A stretch of 64,000 bases of DNA from Kallotenue papyrolyticum (GCF_000526415.1 NZ_JAGA01000002.1:1914001-1978000); one strand, 5' to 3'; shown: positions 36,211 to 45,557, numbered from the stretch's first letter. Notes: generated by a model not told the origin, from the sequence alone. Numbers and translations: made by a program.

Positions 36211-37299
36211 TCAGGCCGCCAGCCCGGCCTCGATGGCGCTGCGGTAGGCCGGTAGTCGTGCCGCGACCGCACGCAGCAGGCCGAAGCAGCCGGCCAGCAT
36301 CATCGCGCCATGGGGCACGGCACGGTAGGGTGGCGTGTCGCGCCAGCGCGCCAGCAGTGCCTGGCGCGGACCGGTCGTCGCCAGCCAGGGCCGGCGCATG
36401 GGCGTGCCATCCAGCACCAGCGCGCCATGGCCCTGCGAGTCGAAGATCTCGGCATTGGTCAGCGTGCCGCTGGCCAGACGGTCCAGAAAGAGCGCCAACT
36501 GTTCCGGGCGCAGCTCGCCGGTGTGGTGCTCGAACAGCCCACGAATCGTGTCGCCGGCCAGATGGAAGGCCAACGCGTGGAAATTGCCGATGTTGGCCAC
36601 CAGCGCTTCGTCGCGCGCGCGCACCTGCGGATCGTCCAGCGCGCCCAGGATCGCCGCCGGTGCCGTATCCATCACCACCAGCGGCGTGGTGACGGGCGCG
36701 GTGCGCGCCACGGCCCCGAGGCGCGTCATGGCCGGCGGGATCGTGTCGCGGGTAAAGGCCAGCTCGGTCAACCAACCGCCGTGCGCCAGGCGCGCGGCCA
36801 GGTAGTCGAAGCGGAAGCGCCGATCGCTGACGTCGGGCGGCGCGTTGCCGTGATCAAAGACAGCTACCGCCAGCACATCCCAGGCCGGTTCGACACCAAA
36901 GGCCTGCAGCGCAGTGCGGATCGCCTCCAGATCGAGATCCCCCAGCCAGATGCGCTGCGCGGTGGGTGGCGCATCCGTGGCAGCGTCGACCAGGCGCACG
37001 CCCAGGGCGGCCACCTTGTTCAGATCATCGTCCAGCGTGCGCGCCGCGTCGGGCGTGGCATACACCGGCAGGCCGGCGGCCAGATGCTCGTTGACCGCCC
37101 AGGCGCACGGCCCACCGCCCATCAGCACGCCCTCCAGCAGGATCGGCCGGCGGGCAGCCGTCGCCGCGCGAATCCGCCGGGCGACGCGCAGCGTGGGCGA
37201 GGGCATGATCAACTGCACAGCGTTTTCCACCGGCTCAGCGCTATCCCAAAGCAGAATATCCTGCGTGCCGGTGCCGATATCGATCGCCAGCGCGCGCAT
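36211..37299 (-). CDS. DUF1786 family protein (ASKHA-like fold)
   Basis: 362 residues beginning MRALAIDIGTGTQDILLWD, the phosphate-1-like loop of actin/hexokinase-fold proteins, with a second Gly-rich segment DEALVANIGNFHALAFHLAGD. This pattern is that of DUF1786 proteins, which are sometimes annotated as putative pyruvate formate-lyase-activating enzymes without the radical-SAM cysteines. There is no CxxxCxxC motif here, so that name is not supported. It lies 16 bases after the NDH-2 gene on the same strand and is probably co-transcribed. Confidence 0.75.
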   Translation of the reverse strand: MRALAIDIGTGTQDILLWDSAEPVENAVQLIMPSPTLRVARRIRAATAARRPILLEGVLMGGGPCAWAVNEHLAAGLPVYATPDAARTLDDDLNKVAALGVRLVDAATDAPPTAQRIWLGDLDLEAIRTALQAFGVEPAWDVLAVAVFDHGNAPPDVSDRRFRFDYLAARLAHGGWLTELAFTRDTIPPAMTRLGAVARTAPVTTPLVVMDTAPAAILGALDDPQVRARDEALVANIGNFHALAFHLAGDTIRGLFEHHTGELRPEQLALFLDRLASGTLTNAEIFDSQGHGALVLDGTPMRRPWLATTGPRQALLARWRDTPPYRAVPHGAMMLAGCFGLLRAVAARLPAYRSAIEAGLAA

Positions 37300-37315
37300 G
37301 ACCTTGCTCCCGGCT

Positions 37316-38656
37316 TCAGTGGCGGAGGCTGCCGGCCTCCGCTTGGCGCATGGCTGTGCCGTCGGGTTGGCGCAGCCCTGGGGGTGGCGTGGCGGCCACG
37401 ACCAGCGCACGCGCCCCGCGGTCGTAGGTGAAATAATTATACGCCCAGTTGATCAGCACCAGTAGCCGGTTGCGGAAGCCGATCAGATACCAGAGATGCA
37501 CCGCCAACCAGACGACCCAGGCCAGCGGTCCGCTGAGCGACAGGCCACGAATGCGCGCCACCGCCGCGTTGCGCCCGATCGTCGCCATCGTGCCCTTATC
37601 GACATAACGGAAGGGCAGTAGCGCCTCGCCGCGTAGCCGCCGCTGCAGGTTGCGCGCCACATGGCGGCCCTGCTGCATGGCCACTGTGGCGAGCTGCGGG
37701 TAGGGTCGGCCATCGGGTCCCGGCAGCTCGGCCAAGTCGCCGATGACCCAGACATGCGCATCGTCCGGCAGGTGCAGCTCCGGCGTGACCGGCACGCGTC
37801 CCGCGCGCGTCAGGGGCGCGCCCAGCGCCGCGCCCAGGGGTGCGCCGCGCACGCCAGCGGCCCAGATCACCGTGGCCGCGTCGAGCTGTGCGCCATCGCG
37901 GAAGGATAGCGTGTTGCCGTCGTAATCCACGACGCTGCGCTTGAGCCAGATCTCCACGCCCAGACGCGCCAGGCGGCGTTGCGCGCGCCGGGCCAGGTGT
38001 GGCGGAAAGGCCAGCAGCAGCCGATCGGCGGCTTCGATCAACACCACGCGCGGCGGGTGCTGGCGGAGCGCGGGATAGTCCTTGAGCATGACATGCCGGA
38101 TCAGCTCGGCGAGTGCTCCGGCCAGCTCTACGCCGGTCGGTCCGCCACCAACGATCGCAAAGGTCAACAGCCGCGCGCGCTGCGCTGTATCGCAGGCGAC
38201 TACCGCCTGCTCGAAGCAACGGATCAGATGGTTGCGGATCGCCAGCGCGTCGGGCACATCCTTCAGCTCGAAGCTGTTGGCCTGCAGGCGCTCCAGCCCG
38301 AAGAAGTTGGTAGCGCTGCCGGCAGCCACGATCAGCTCATCGTAGGACACATCGCCGCGATCGGTGCGCACCACCCGCCGCGCGCGATCGATGCCCTCGA
38401 CCTGCGCCAGCAAAAAGCGCTGATTGGGCGTGCGGCGCAGCAGCGAACGCACCGGATAGGCGATCTGCTGCGGTTCGAGACCGGCGGTGGCGACCTGGTA
38501 GAGCAGCGGCCAGAAGCCGTGATAGTTGTTTCGGTCGATCAGCGTCACCGTCACGGGCGCGCCACGCAGGGCACGCGCCGCCGACAGCCCGCCGAACCCC
38601 GCCCCGATGATCACCACGTGCGGCCGACGTGGCGCGGGTGGCATACAATCGGTCAT
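37316..38656 (-). CDS. ndh: Type II NADH dehydrogenase (NDH-2)
   Basis: 446 residues. It has an N-terminal FAD dinucleotide fold (HVVIIGAGFGGLSAARAL), the NADH-binding fold (FAIVGGGPTGVELAGALAEL), the FAD-contact motif VWVIGDLAELPGPDGRPYPQ, and AMQQGRHVARNL. A C-terminal hydrophobic membrane-anchoring segment (LAWVVWLAVHLWYLIGFRNR) is of the NDH-2 type. It passes electrons from NADH to menaquinone without proton pumping. ATG 38656 follows GAGGAGGTG. A small in-frame extension to 38695 has no ribosome-binding site. Confidence 0.93.
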   Translation of the reverse strand: MTDCMPPAPRRPHVVIIGAGFGGLSAARALRGAPVTVTLIDRNNYHGFWPLLYQVATAGLEPQQIAYPVRSLLRRTPNQRFLLAQVEGIDRARRVVRTDRGDVSYDELIVAAGSATNFFGLERLQANSFELKDVPDALAIRNHLIRCFEQAVVACDTAQRARLLTFAIVGGGPTGVELAGALAELIRHVMLKDYPALRQHPPRVVLIEAADRLLLAFPPHLARRAQRRLARLGVEIWLKRSVVDYDGNTLSFRDGAQLDAATVIWAAGVRGAPLGAALGAPLTRAGRVPVTPELHLPDDAHVWVIGDLAELPGPDGRPYPQLATVAMQQGRHVARNLQRRLRGEALLPFRYVDKGTMATIGRNAAVARIRGLSLSGPLAWVVWLAVHLWYLIGFRNRLLVLINWAYNYFTYDRGARALVVAATPPPGLRQPDGTAMRQAEAGSLRH

Positions 38657-38685
38657 CCTGCACCTCCTCGTTGGTGCTTGTGAAT

Positions 38686-38694
38686 ATTGTAGCA
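38686..38694 (-). promoter_or_regulatory. Extended -10 promoter for ndh
   Basis: Minus strand TGCTACAAT: TACAAT at 38691-38686 with TG two bases before it. It lies about 30 bases upstream of the ndh start codon. No clear -35 is visible. Confidence 0.45.
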
Positions 38695-39054
38695 AAGTTG
38701 GACCGCTTGCGGGAGTAGACCGTCATCTTGTGGGCATACTTTGGCGCCTGCTATGACTGAGGGGCTACCACGTAGCGGGGTAGTGCGCGCCTCAAGTGAT
38801 GGGGGCAGGTATGGCTGAGTGGATGCCGGCTCTGACGTGCGCTGCAGGTCATTAGGGGAGGGTGTTGGTAGGCGGCTGGAACGTTATGGCTATCGCCTCC
38901 TGCTCAGCGGTTGATGCAGGCGGCGTAGCAGGGAAGATGCTGCCAACGCTAGCGTTCCAGCACACGCTGTCCTTGCCGGTTGTGGTGGGTGAAAGCCGAG
39001 CCAGTGTGTCTCTGCGCGCGGCTGTCCGCACTGGTGTAGGAACCTATTATCCTA
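38695..39054. other. Intergenic region between ndh and the fucosidase gene
   Basis: About 360 bases. An open frame of 84 codons on the plus strand (38862-39116) shows no motif, runs into the fucosidase 3' end and is judged non-coding. I see no terminator with a U-tract after the fucosidase stop; the sequence CCTATTATCCTATTATG near 39042 is a short direct repeat only. Confidence 0.4.
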
Positions 39055-40515
39055 TTATGCAGAATTGGGGTAGCTATCTGCCAGCCCATGACAGGACCGG
39101 GGGCTTCCCTGGTTGATGATTCCTTCAATGCGAAAGGCACATGCATGGCGACTGGGCAGAGCACTGGGGCGGCGAATGCGCAACCATTGCGCTTCTTGGT
39201 GCCAGACAATGGGCTCGTCGGAGCCGAGCAGGGCCAGGTGGTGGATAGGTCCAACCTGCCTTCTGCCCAAAGCGGTGACACGTAATTCACGTTCAGGTTC
39301 TCCCAGACACAGCAGATACAAGGTGTCGCCGCGGGTTGTGAAGCGGAGATCTGCTCCGCAAAAGGCTGGTTGTTGATGTTCGGAGAAGGCACCATTGCTG
39401 CCAGGCGTTGGCCCTTCACTGAAGGTGTGCCATGGCCGCGTATCGTAGATTGCCTCGCCATGTACGGCCAGCCAATCGCCCATAGCTTCCAATACTGCTG
39501 TTTCTGCGGCGCTGATCCTGCCATCGGGCTGCGGGCCGACGTTCAAGAGCAAACAGCCATTTTTGCTCACCGTGTCGATGAGCCTATGAATCAGTGTATC
39601 GGCAGATTTATAGCTTTGATTGGCGACGTAGCACCATGAACCGTGGGCGATGGTAGTATCGGCCTGCCAGAGATGAGGCTGGATCATGGCGAAGCCGCCG
39701 CGTTCAACATCCGGGATGGCCCATCCGGATGGCAACGCGCCTTCCTTGCTGTTGATCACGACTTCGATGCCCCACTCGCGGGCTCGCTGGTAGTAGAAGG
39801 CAGCGCTGTAGCGTACATACGGTGCAAAGGCGGGATGCGCCGCACCGCTGTCAAAATAGAGCAACTGTGGTCGATAGCGCTCGATCAACTCGCGTACCCG
39901 TGCTTGCCAGTCGGCGAGGAACCAAGGCGCCGGGGGTTCGTCTTGGGGGGCGGCTGGTCCGTACAGATCGGCATAGGTTGGATCGGTGACATCCGAAGCA
40001 AAGTGACGGCCGCCGTTAAAAAACCACCAATGCTCGGCGCGGTGGTAGGAGAGCCCAAATGCCAAGCCTGCCTCGCGGATGGCTTGAGCCAGCTCACCGA
40101 TGACGTCGCGCTTTGGTCCCATACGTGCGGCGCTCCAGCGACTGGTTGCGCAGTCGTACATCGCGAAGCCATCATGGTGTTCGGCTACCGCAACAACGTA
40201 GCGGGCACCGGCGCGGCGAAACAGGCGCGCCCAGGCAGGTGCTGCAAAGTGCTCGCCGTGAAAACGTGGAATGAAGTCTTTATAGCCAAACACATGTTGT
40301 GGACCATAGGTAGCACGGTGATGCTGCCATTCGGCCGAACCGAGCTGATACATGTTGCGTGGGTACCATTCGTTATTGAAGGCTGGCACAGCATAAACAC
40401 CCCAATGGATGAAGATCCCGAAGCGCGCAGCGCGATACCACGCTGGCGTATGGCGGATTTCCACCGGCACACTGGCCGCTGTGGTTGCGTGGGCAGCCTG
40501 ATCAGAGGAGGACAT
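39055..40515 (-). CDS. Alpha-L-fucosidase, GH29
   Basis: 486 residues without a signal peptide, so probably cytoplasmic. GH29 motifs are RFGIFIHWGVYAVPAF, NNEWYPRNMY, FGYKDFIPRF, AVAEHHDGFAMYDC, the probable nucleophile Asp in LLYFDSGAAH, and NGCLLLNVGPQPDGRI. The last 90 residues form the usual beta-sandwich. ATG 40515 follows GAAAGG. It hydrolyses alpha-L-fucosides brought in by the adjacent transporter. It is last in the four-gene unit, 26 bases after the second permease. Confidence 0.92.
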   Translation of the reverse strand: MSSSDQAAHATTAASVPVEIRHTPAWYRAARFGIFIHWGVYAVPAFNNEWYPRNMYQLGSAEWQHHRATYGPQHVFGYKDFIPRFHGEHFAAPAWARLFRRAGARYVVAVAEHHDGFAMYDCATSRWSAARMGPKRDVIGELAQAIREAGLAFGLSYHRAEHWWFFNGGRHFASDVTDPTYADLYGPAAPQDEPPAPWFLADWQARVRELIERYRPQLLYFDSGAAHPAFAPYVRYSAAFYYQRAREWGIEVVINSKEGALPSGWAIPDVERGGFAMIQPHLWQADTTIAHGSWCYVANQSYKSADTLIHRLIDTVSKNGCLLLNVGPQPDGRISAAETAVLEAMGDWLAVHGEAIYDTRPWHTFSEGPTPGSNGAFSEHQQPAFCGADLRFTTRGDTLYLLCLGEPERELRVTALGRRQVGPIHHLALLGSDEPIVWHQEAQWLRIRRPSALPSRHACAFRIEGIINQGSPRSCHGLADSYPNSA

Positions 40516-40541
40516 GTGAACCAACCTTTCTGTACAGATTC

Positions 40542-41399
40542 CTAGCCCTTAACGCCGCTCATGACGACGCCCTGGGCGATAAAGCGCTGAACCACGAAAT
40601 AGAGCACGATCATTGGCGCTGTCATCAGCACCGAGGCGGCCATTAGCGGTCCGAAGTACGTTACTTGTGCGCCAATCAGTGTTGTGATGCCGAGCGCCAG
40701 GGTGAAATTCTCGCGGGTGTTGAGGTAAATCACGGGATTGAAAATGTCAGTCCAGAAGCCCTGAAAGGCAAACACACTCACAACCGCGAAGACAGCCTTG
40801 GCGTTGGGTATGATAATGCGCACAAAGGTTGTCAAGCGTCCCGCACCGTCAATCGCGGCAGCCTCTTCCAATTCACGAGGGATAGTCGCAAAGAATTGGC
40901 GGAACAGGAAAATATTCCAAGCGCCACCCCCAAACCAAGCCGGAACCCATAGTGGTAGATGGGTATCGATCCAGTGCAGCTTACTGAAAATCAAAAAGAC
41001 CGGAATCATGGTTACCTGGCTTGGCAGCATCAGGGTCGCCAGGCACACGCCAAACAGAAGGTTGAGGCCGGGTGCGCGCAATCGCGCGAAGCCGTAGCCG
41101 GTCATGGCTGAGGAGAGGACCGTTCCCAGGGTACCGAGCAGCGCAACCTTGAGGGTATTGCTCAGGTAGTGCGCCATCGGCACCAAGGCAAACATCTGGA
41201 TGTAATTTTGTGGCCACCAGGGATCAGGCCACCACTGTGGTGGCCAACTAAATATCTGGCGCTCCTGTTTGAACGAGCTCACTACGAGCCAGACGAATGG
41301 TGTCAGGAACAGCACACTGCAGGCGATTAGAAGCGTATAGATCCACAGTCGCATCGCCATACGCGGCATTGGTGACCATCGAAAGAAACGGCGGTTCAT
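40542..41399 (-). CDS. Carbohydrate ABC transporter permease, MalG/UgpE type
   Basis: 285 residues and six transmembrane helices. The cytoplasmic EAA loop that contacts the ATPase is LEEAAAIDGAGRLTTFVRII, followed by IPNAKAVFAVVSVFAFQGFW. It pairs with the permease encoded immediately upstream to form the channel of a sugar importer. The shared operon with an alpha-fucosidase suggests fucosyl-oligosaccharides as substrate. No ATPase gene is in the operon; a shared MsmK-like ATPase elsewhere is likely. Confidence 0.93.
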   Translation of the reverse strand: MNRRFFRWSPMPRMAMRLWIYTLLIACSVLFLTPFVWLVVSSFKQERQIFSWPPQWWPDPWWPQNYIQMFALVPMAHYLSNTLKVALLGTLGTVLSSAMTGYGFARLRAPGLNLLFGVCLATLMLPSQVTMIPVFLIFSKLHWIDTHLPLWVPAWFGGGAWNIFLFRQFFATIPRELEEAAAIDGAGRLTTFVRIIIPNAKAVFAVVSVFAFQGFWTDIFNPVIYLNTRENFTLALGITTLIGAQVTYFGPLMAASVLMTAPMIVLYFVVQRFIAQGVVMSGVKG

Positions 41400-41405
41400 G
41401 CAGCG

Positions 41406-42377
41406 CTACCTTGGTCGATCGAATTCATAATAGACGCGACGACCTAGTACATGAAACTGGACCAATGTCATCGTAATAATCACGGCAAACAGAATCCAGG
41501 CCAAGGCTGAGGCATATCCCAGCTTGAAGAAGCGAAACGCATTCTGGTAGAGATAGGGTACGAAAAACAACAATGAATTGCGTGGTCCGCCAAAGGCGCT
41601 GACGTTGCGTCCGGCCAGCACATACGCCTGTGTAAAGATTTGCAGGCTAAAGATTACGCCGGTGACCAATTGAAAGAAGAGCGCCGGCGAGATCATCGGA
41701 ATCGTGATTAGCCGGAAGCGTTGCCAGGCGCTTGCACCATCGATCGTGGCTGCTTCGTACAACTCCAGCGGTACCTGCTTGAGGGCGGCCAGGAGGATCA
41801 CTGTGCTGCCGCCGCTGCTCCACAGACTCATAAGGATCAATGACGGCTTGGTAAAGCGCGGATCGGTCAACCAGCGGATCTTGGGTAGGCCTAACAGTTG
41901 CAGCAATGCGTTCAGTATTCCATACTCGGTATTGAAGATCACCATCCATAGGATCGTGGTAGCAACGAGTGGCACTACCGAGGGTATATAAAAAATGGTG
42001 CGCCATAGCCCTTCACCGCGCACGCGCTGGTTGAGCAGCAGGGCGAGGGCAAAGCTGAGCCCCAAGCCTAGTGGCACGCTAAAGACAACGTACAAGATCG
42101 TATTGCCGGCCGCGATACGCACCAGCGGGTCACGAAAAACTTGCCGATAGTTCTCTAGGCCAACCCATTCCGGCGGCCGGGTAAGATCCCAAGTGTGAAA
42201 GCTGATCACCAGCGAAAACAGCATTGGGAAGGCGGTAAAGATCAGCAGGCCCAGCACAAAGGGCGCGATAAAGACATAGGCGGCCAGGGCCTCCTGCTGT
42301 GCCAGGCGCGACCACCTACGGCCATGATGCTGTGTCGGTGCACGCTGGACAGCGGTTTCAGAGGATGATCTGAGCAT
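41406..42377 (-). CDS. Carbohydrate ABC transporter permease, MalF/UgpA type
   Basis: 323 residues. A basic N-terminus of about 30 residues precedes six transmembrane helices. The EAA loop is ELYEAATIDGASAWQRFRLI followed by TIPMISPALFF. The N-terminal helix region (AYVFIAPFVLGLLIFTAFPM) is characteristic of the MalF/UgpA group. The second permease starts 7 bases downstream, so the two are translated together. Confidence 0.93.
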   Translation of the reverse strand: MLRSSSETAVQRAPTQHHGRRWSRLAQQEALAAYVFIAPFVLGLLIFTAFPMLFSLVISFHTWDLTRPPEWVGLENYRQVFRDPLVRIAAGNTILYVVFSVPLGLGLSFALALLLNQRVRGEGLWRTIFYIPSVVPLVATTILWMVIFNTEYGILNALLQLLGLPKIRWLTDPRFTKPSLILMSLWSSGGSTVILLAALKQVPLELYEAATIDGASAWQRFRLITIPMISPALFFQLVTGVIFSLQIFTQAYVLAGRNVSAFGGPRNSLLFFVPYLYQNAFRFFKLGYASALAWILFAVIITMTLVQFHVLGRRVYYEFDRPR

Positions 42378-42446
42378 GGGGCTTCTCCTGCGTGGGCCTG
42401 AGCACTGGGAGCGCTCAGGCCCCTCAAACGCTTGCCGTTCGTTGGC

Positions 42447-43871
42447 CTAGGGGCGCTGCAGGCGTTGCCACTCACGCACCAACACGTGGTTGGCTTGCTG
42501 TACGGCCGGCGGGAGTGCCTCGCGCGCCTGGCTGAGGCCATTCATTACTTCATCGACGGCCGGATTGATGAAGTTATTCGCTTCAGCCAGGCCTGGTACA
42601 TCGAGAAGCGTGAAGCTGTTGTCTGGCTTGTTCAGCACCTGCATCACGGCTTGGAGGCCGGGTGGTGCAGCAGGCCCTTCTAGGAAGAGCTGTTGGGCCT
42701 GCGGATCAACGATCGCCGGCTGACCCATGCCTCGTTCGGCACGGAACCGCGTTGCTTCGGGTTCGTAGGTGAGCCACTTAACAAACTCCCAGGCGGCGGC
42801 GCGGTTGGGACTGCTGGCGACAATACCGATCTTCATACCAACGTTGGGTTGTTTGAGACCGGGCAGCGGTGCAACATCCCAAGCGAAGGTGGCCTGATCC
42901 TTGATGCCACCAAAACCCCAGTTGCCGTTGAAGGACATCGCTGCTTTGCCAGCAATGAAGGGATCCGCATTGCCAAACGAGGCACTCTGGTCGGTCGTTG
43001 GCTGACAGTTGCGCACGTTGATGAAATCTGCTACTCGCTGGTAGAAGCTCAGCGTTGCCGGGTCGTCTAGCCGGTAGCGCGGTACACCATCAACCAGCTC
43101 CAAATAGGGCAGGCCCTGTTGCTGGGCAAGAATGCCGGTCAACCAGTTGAGGTTATGCATGCCCCAGTGCCCCTGAGCGGGCTGGCTAAGGCGACAGGCG
43201 ACCTCCATGAATTGGTCAAGCGTATAGCCATGTGGCGGTGGGTATGGCTCGCCAGCGACATCGAACAGATCCTTGTTGTAGAACAGCATCCAATAGGCGG
43301 TATCGTGGCGGATGCCATAGATTTTGCCATCGTACGCCGCTTCAAGAGCACCCGGAACAAAGCGTGCGCGGTCGATCTGATCGTGCTGCAACAGATCGTC
43401 AAGCGGGATGACAAAGCCTTTGGCAACGAATTCCGCCTCGTTTTGCAGCGCAACCACATCGGGTGGCGTGTTGGCCGCGATCATCGCCTGCAGTTTGGGT
43501 ACATAATCGTTCCAGGTTGTAGGGATAACCTCCAGTTTGAGATGGGGATGGGTGTCGTTGAACAGCTTGATTTCATCCTGCCAGTTGCGGTCATTGGCGA
43601 CGTTATCGTAATACATTAACCAACGAACCGTCGTAACGTTGTCTTGGGGAGCGGTGCTTGAACCGGTTGTCGCTGACGAGCTGGGATTCGCCGATGCTGC
43701 TTGTCCAGCGGTAGTTGTCTCCTGGCTGGTGGCGTTGGGTGAGGACGTGATGGGTGATGATGGAACTGCCGGACTACCACAGGCAACCAGCAGGATCAGC
43801 CCTGCGAGCAATGTCAGCGCACGTGATGTGACGCGACCCCATCTCTCAGCCGGCGTACCGAGCGTGGACAT
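42447..43871 (-). CDS. Extracellular sugar-binding lipoprotein of ABC importer
   Basis: 474 residues. Signal peptide with lipobox: hydrophobic TLLAGLILLVAC, the Cys being the anchor, then a Ser/Thr/Pro/Ala linker of about 45 residues. The mature domain is a family-1 solute-binding protein: VRWLMYYDNVANDRNW, IKLFNDTHPHLKLEVIP, ANTPPDVVALQNEAEFV, FIAGKAAMSFNGNWGF, AAWEFVKWLTYEPEA. ATG 43871 is preferred over an in-frame GTG because GAGGAGG precedes it. It captures the sugar outside the membrane for the two permeases. Confidence 0.93.
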   Translation of the reverse strand: MSTLGTPAERWGRVTSRALTLLAGLILLVACGSPAVPSSPITSSPNATSQETTTAGQAASANPSSSATTGSSTAPQDNVTTVRWLMYYDNVANDRNWQDEIKLFNDTHPHLKLEVIPTTWNDYVPKLQAMIAANTPPDVVALQNEAEFVAKGFVIPLDDLLQHDQIDRARFVPGALEAAYDGKIYGIRHDTAYWMLFYNKDLFDVAGEPYPPPHGYTLDQFMEVACRLSQPAQGHWGMHNLNWLTGILAQQQGLPYLELVDGVPRYRLDDPATLSFYQRVADFINVRNCQPTTDQSASFGNADPFIAGKAAMSFNGNWGFGGIKDQATFAWDVAPLPGLKQPNVGMKIGIVASSPNRAAAWEFVKWLTYEPEATRFRAERGMGQPAIVDPQAQQLFLEGPAAPPGLQAVMQVLNKPDNSFTLLDVPGLAEANNFINPAVDEVMNGLSQAREALPPAVQQANHVLVREWQRLQRP

Positions 43872-43971
43872 AGCAAGCCTCCTCACGATGCCTGATGGAT
43901 GCGTGCCGACGTTGCGGTCGAGCTATATATCGTGGGCGACGGGCGGTGTTTATGGATGTGTGCTCCTGATT

Positions 43972-43984
43972 TGTTTAGTAAACA
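43972..43984. promoter_or_regulatory. Operator-like palindrome upstream of the fucoside ABC operon
   Basis: TGTTTAGTAAACA, with perfect 6-base arms around a central G. It lies about 100 bases ahead of the solute-binding-protein start. The same TGTTTAGTAA core recurs in reverse orientation at 44415-44426 in front of the regulator gene. This is a reasonable target for the adjacent LacI-family protein. Confidence 0.5.
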
Positions 43985-44090
43985 CCACTAGATTCGATTA
44001 CGCCGTTATATCCTATAGTAATGCCCTGTTGAAGGAAGGGTACATTGTGTACCTCGCGCTGTAGACGGGGTAGCAGTCTTTTGTTCAGTT

Positions 44091-44120
44091 AATATAAACC
44101 TTGAATATAGTGTTTGTCAA
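44091..44120 (-). promoter_or_regulatory. Promoter of the fucoside ABC/fucosidase operon
   Basis: Minus strand TTGACA at 44120-44115, an 18-base spacer, and TATATT at 44096-44091. The -35 is perfect and the -10 differs at one position. It lies 220 bases before the solute-binding protein start, leaving a long leader that contains the operator-like palindrome. Confidence 0.7.
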
Positions 44121-44412
44121 GTGGTTTGTCGTGTACGCCACCCCGCAGTCTCGCGGCGCTGCTTGCATCACCGCCGCCAGTCTGGGCGCTGTTCGGGCTG
44201 TGTCCGGGCTAACAGCACCATGGCATCCACGATGGATGTCTGCTACAATGCATGCCGTGGAGGAGTATGGCCTACGCTTCGGCAGATACGGGCGAACGCG
44301 TGGCGTGTGCAGTACCGCAACTCATGCTATTTAGCTTTTGGTCTACCCTCACTCCCTGCACACTTTGTGTTCGGACAGGACCGTTCTGTGTACACCTGAT
44401 GAGCGGTGCTGA

Positions 44413-44426
44413 AACGTTACTAAACA
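44413..44426. promoter_or_regulatory. Second operator-like site upstream of the LacI-family gene
   Basis: On the minus strand TGTTTAGTAACG (44426-44415) matches the first ten bases of the palindrome at 43972. It lies about 80 bases before the regulator start. It may allow autoregulation or looping between the two sites, 440 bases apart; this is inference from spacing and similarity. Confidence 0.45.
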
Positions 44427-44506
44427 TTCGTATGTGCCGACAACATGTCCTCTGGCTATCGCTGTTATGATTCTGGTTGATAGCCGTGTTCAAGGGTTGG
44501 AGCGTT

Positions 44507-45556
44507 ATGAAGCGAAATCCTACGCGCATCAAGCCTACCATCCGCATGATTGCCGAACATGTTGGCGTATCACCGACGACCGTTTCTTTGGCATTGCGTG
44601 GTGATCCAAGCATTCCATCAGCGACACGTGCGCGAGTGCTGACGGCGGCACGCGAGCTGAACTATGTGCCCAAGCCGCGCAGGGCGCGCGCCAAGCAGCT
44701 TGTGCTGCGACGTATCGCGTTTGTCATGCCGAACTTTGGTGATCAACCGGTTTCAGCCAACCCTTTTTATGGAGAGGTATTACGCGGCGCCGAACAGGAA
44801 TGTCAACGTCGGCGCGCCAGTCTGCTTTTTACGCTCCTATCCAACCATGACCCGCTGACTCCGGAGCGGCTATCTGTGTTTGGGCGCGACAGCGTCGATG
44901 GACTCTTGCTGGTCGGTCCTTATCCGCCGGGACTGGTACATACCGTAGCACGCTATAGTCAGCGACCGCTGGTGTTGGTTGACAATACTTTGCCCGGTCA
45001 GCCCTACGATAGTGTGATGGCTGACGATTTCGGCGGTGGCTACCTAGCCACCCAGCACTTGATCGAGCTTGGCCACCACGCTATCGTGATCGTCGGTGTT
45101 GAAGCAGGCGTGCCCAGCTTCTCCGAACGCGAGCGTGGCTATCGTGCGGCCTGTCAGGCTGCCGGTATTGATCCACTGCCGCCGCTCGCGGTGGTGTGGG
45201 ACGTCGAGCGTATGGTGGAGCGCGTGGCTGCGCACCTGGCACAACAACCTGCCGTGACGGCGTTTTTCTGTGTAGGTGATGCCTATGCCGCGTTGCTGAT
45301 CCAGGTGTTGGAACGCCTGGGGCAGCGTGTGCCGGAGGATTGTTCCGTCGTCGGCTTTGATGATTTGGCGCCGATGCGTTTTGTGCGTCCCGCTTTGACA
45401 ACCATCACCAATCACCCCCGCACGCTGGGGGCGGTAGCAGTCCAGCGGCTGATGGCGTTGTGGGACGGGGAGGCCCGTCCGACGCAGGCGATTAAGATCG
45501 GCACTGAATTGAAGGTTCGTGCTTCAAGCGGACCACATCGCCGTAGGGAGATGTAA
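44507..45556 (+). CDS. LacI-family transcriptional regulator
   Basis: 349 residues. The N-terminal helix-turn-helix and hinge read TIRMIAEHVGVSPTTVSLAL then ARELNYVPKPRRARA. The periplasmic-binding-like effector domain follows (RIAFVMPNFGDQPVS, DGLLLVGPYPPG, GHHAIVIVGVEAG, DCSVVGFDDL). ATG 44507 is preceded by GGAG; the in-frame start at 44477 lacks one. Divergent orientation to the sugar ABC/fucosidase operon makes it the probable local repressor responding to a fucose-containing sugar. Confidence 0.93.
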   Translation: MKRNPTRIKPTIRMIAEHVGVSPTTVSLALRGDPSIPSATRARVLTAARELNYVPKPRRARAKQLVLRRIAFVMPNFGDQPVSANPFYGEVLRGAEQECQRRRASLLFTLLSNHDPLTPERLSVFGRDSVDGLLLVGPYPPGLVHTVARYSQRPLVLVDNTLPGQPYDSVMADDFGGGYLATQHLIELGHHAIVIVGVEAGVPSFSERERGYRAACQAAGIDPLPPLAVVWDVERMVERVAAHLAQQPAVTAFFCVGDAYAALLIQVLERLGQRVPEDCSVVGFDDLAPMRFVRPALTTITNHPRTLGAVAVQRLMALWDGEARPTQAIKIGTELKVRASSGPHRRREM

Positions 45557-45557
45557 G

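Noticed and set aside
36211-37299. Naming the DUF1786 protein a pyruvate formate-lyase-activating enzyme
   Set aside because: No radical-SAM cysteine cluster is present. The N-terminal DIGTGT loop points to an ASKHA-type fold instead.
38862-39116. Small plus-strand open frame
   Set aside because: No ribosome-binding site, no motif, and it runs into the convergent fucosidase gene.
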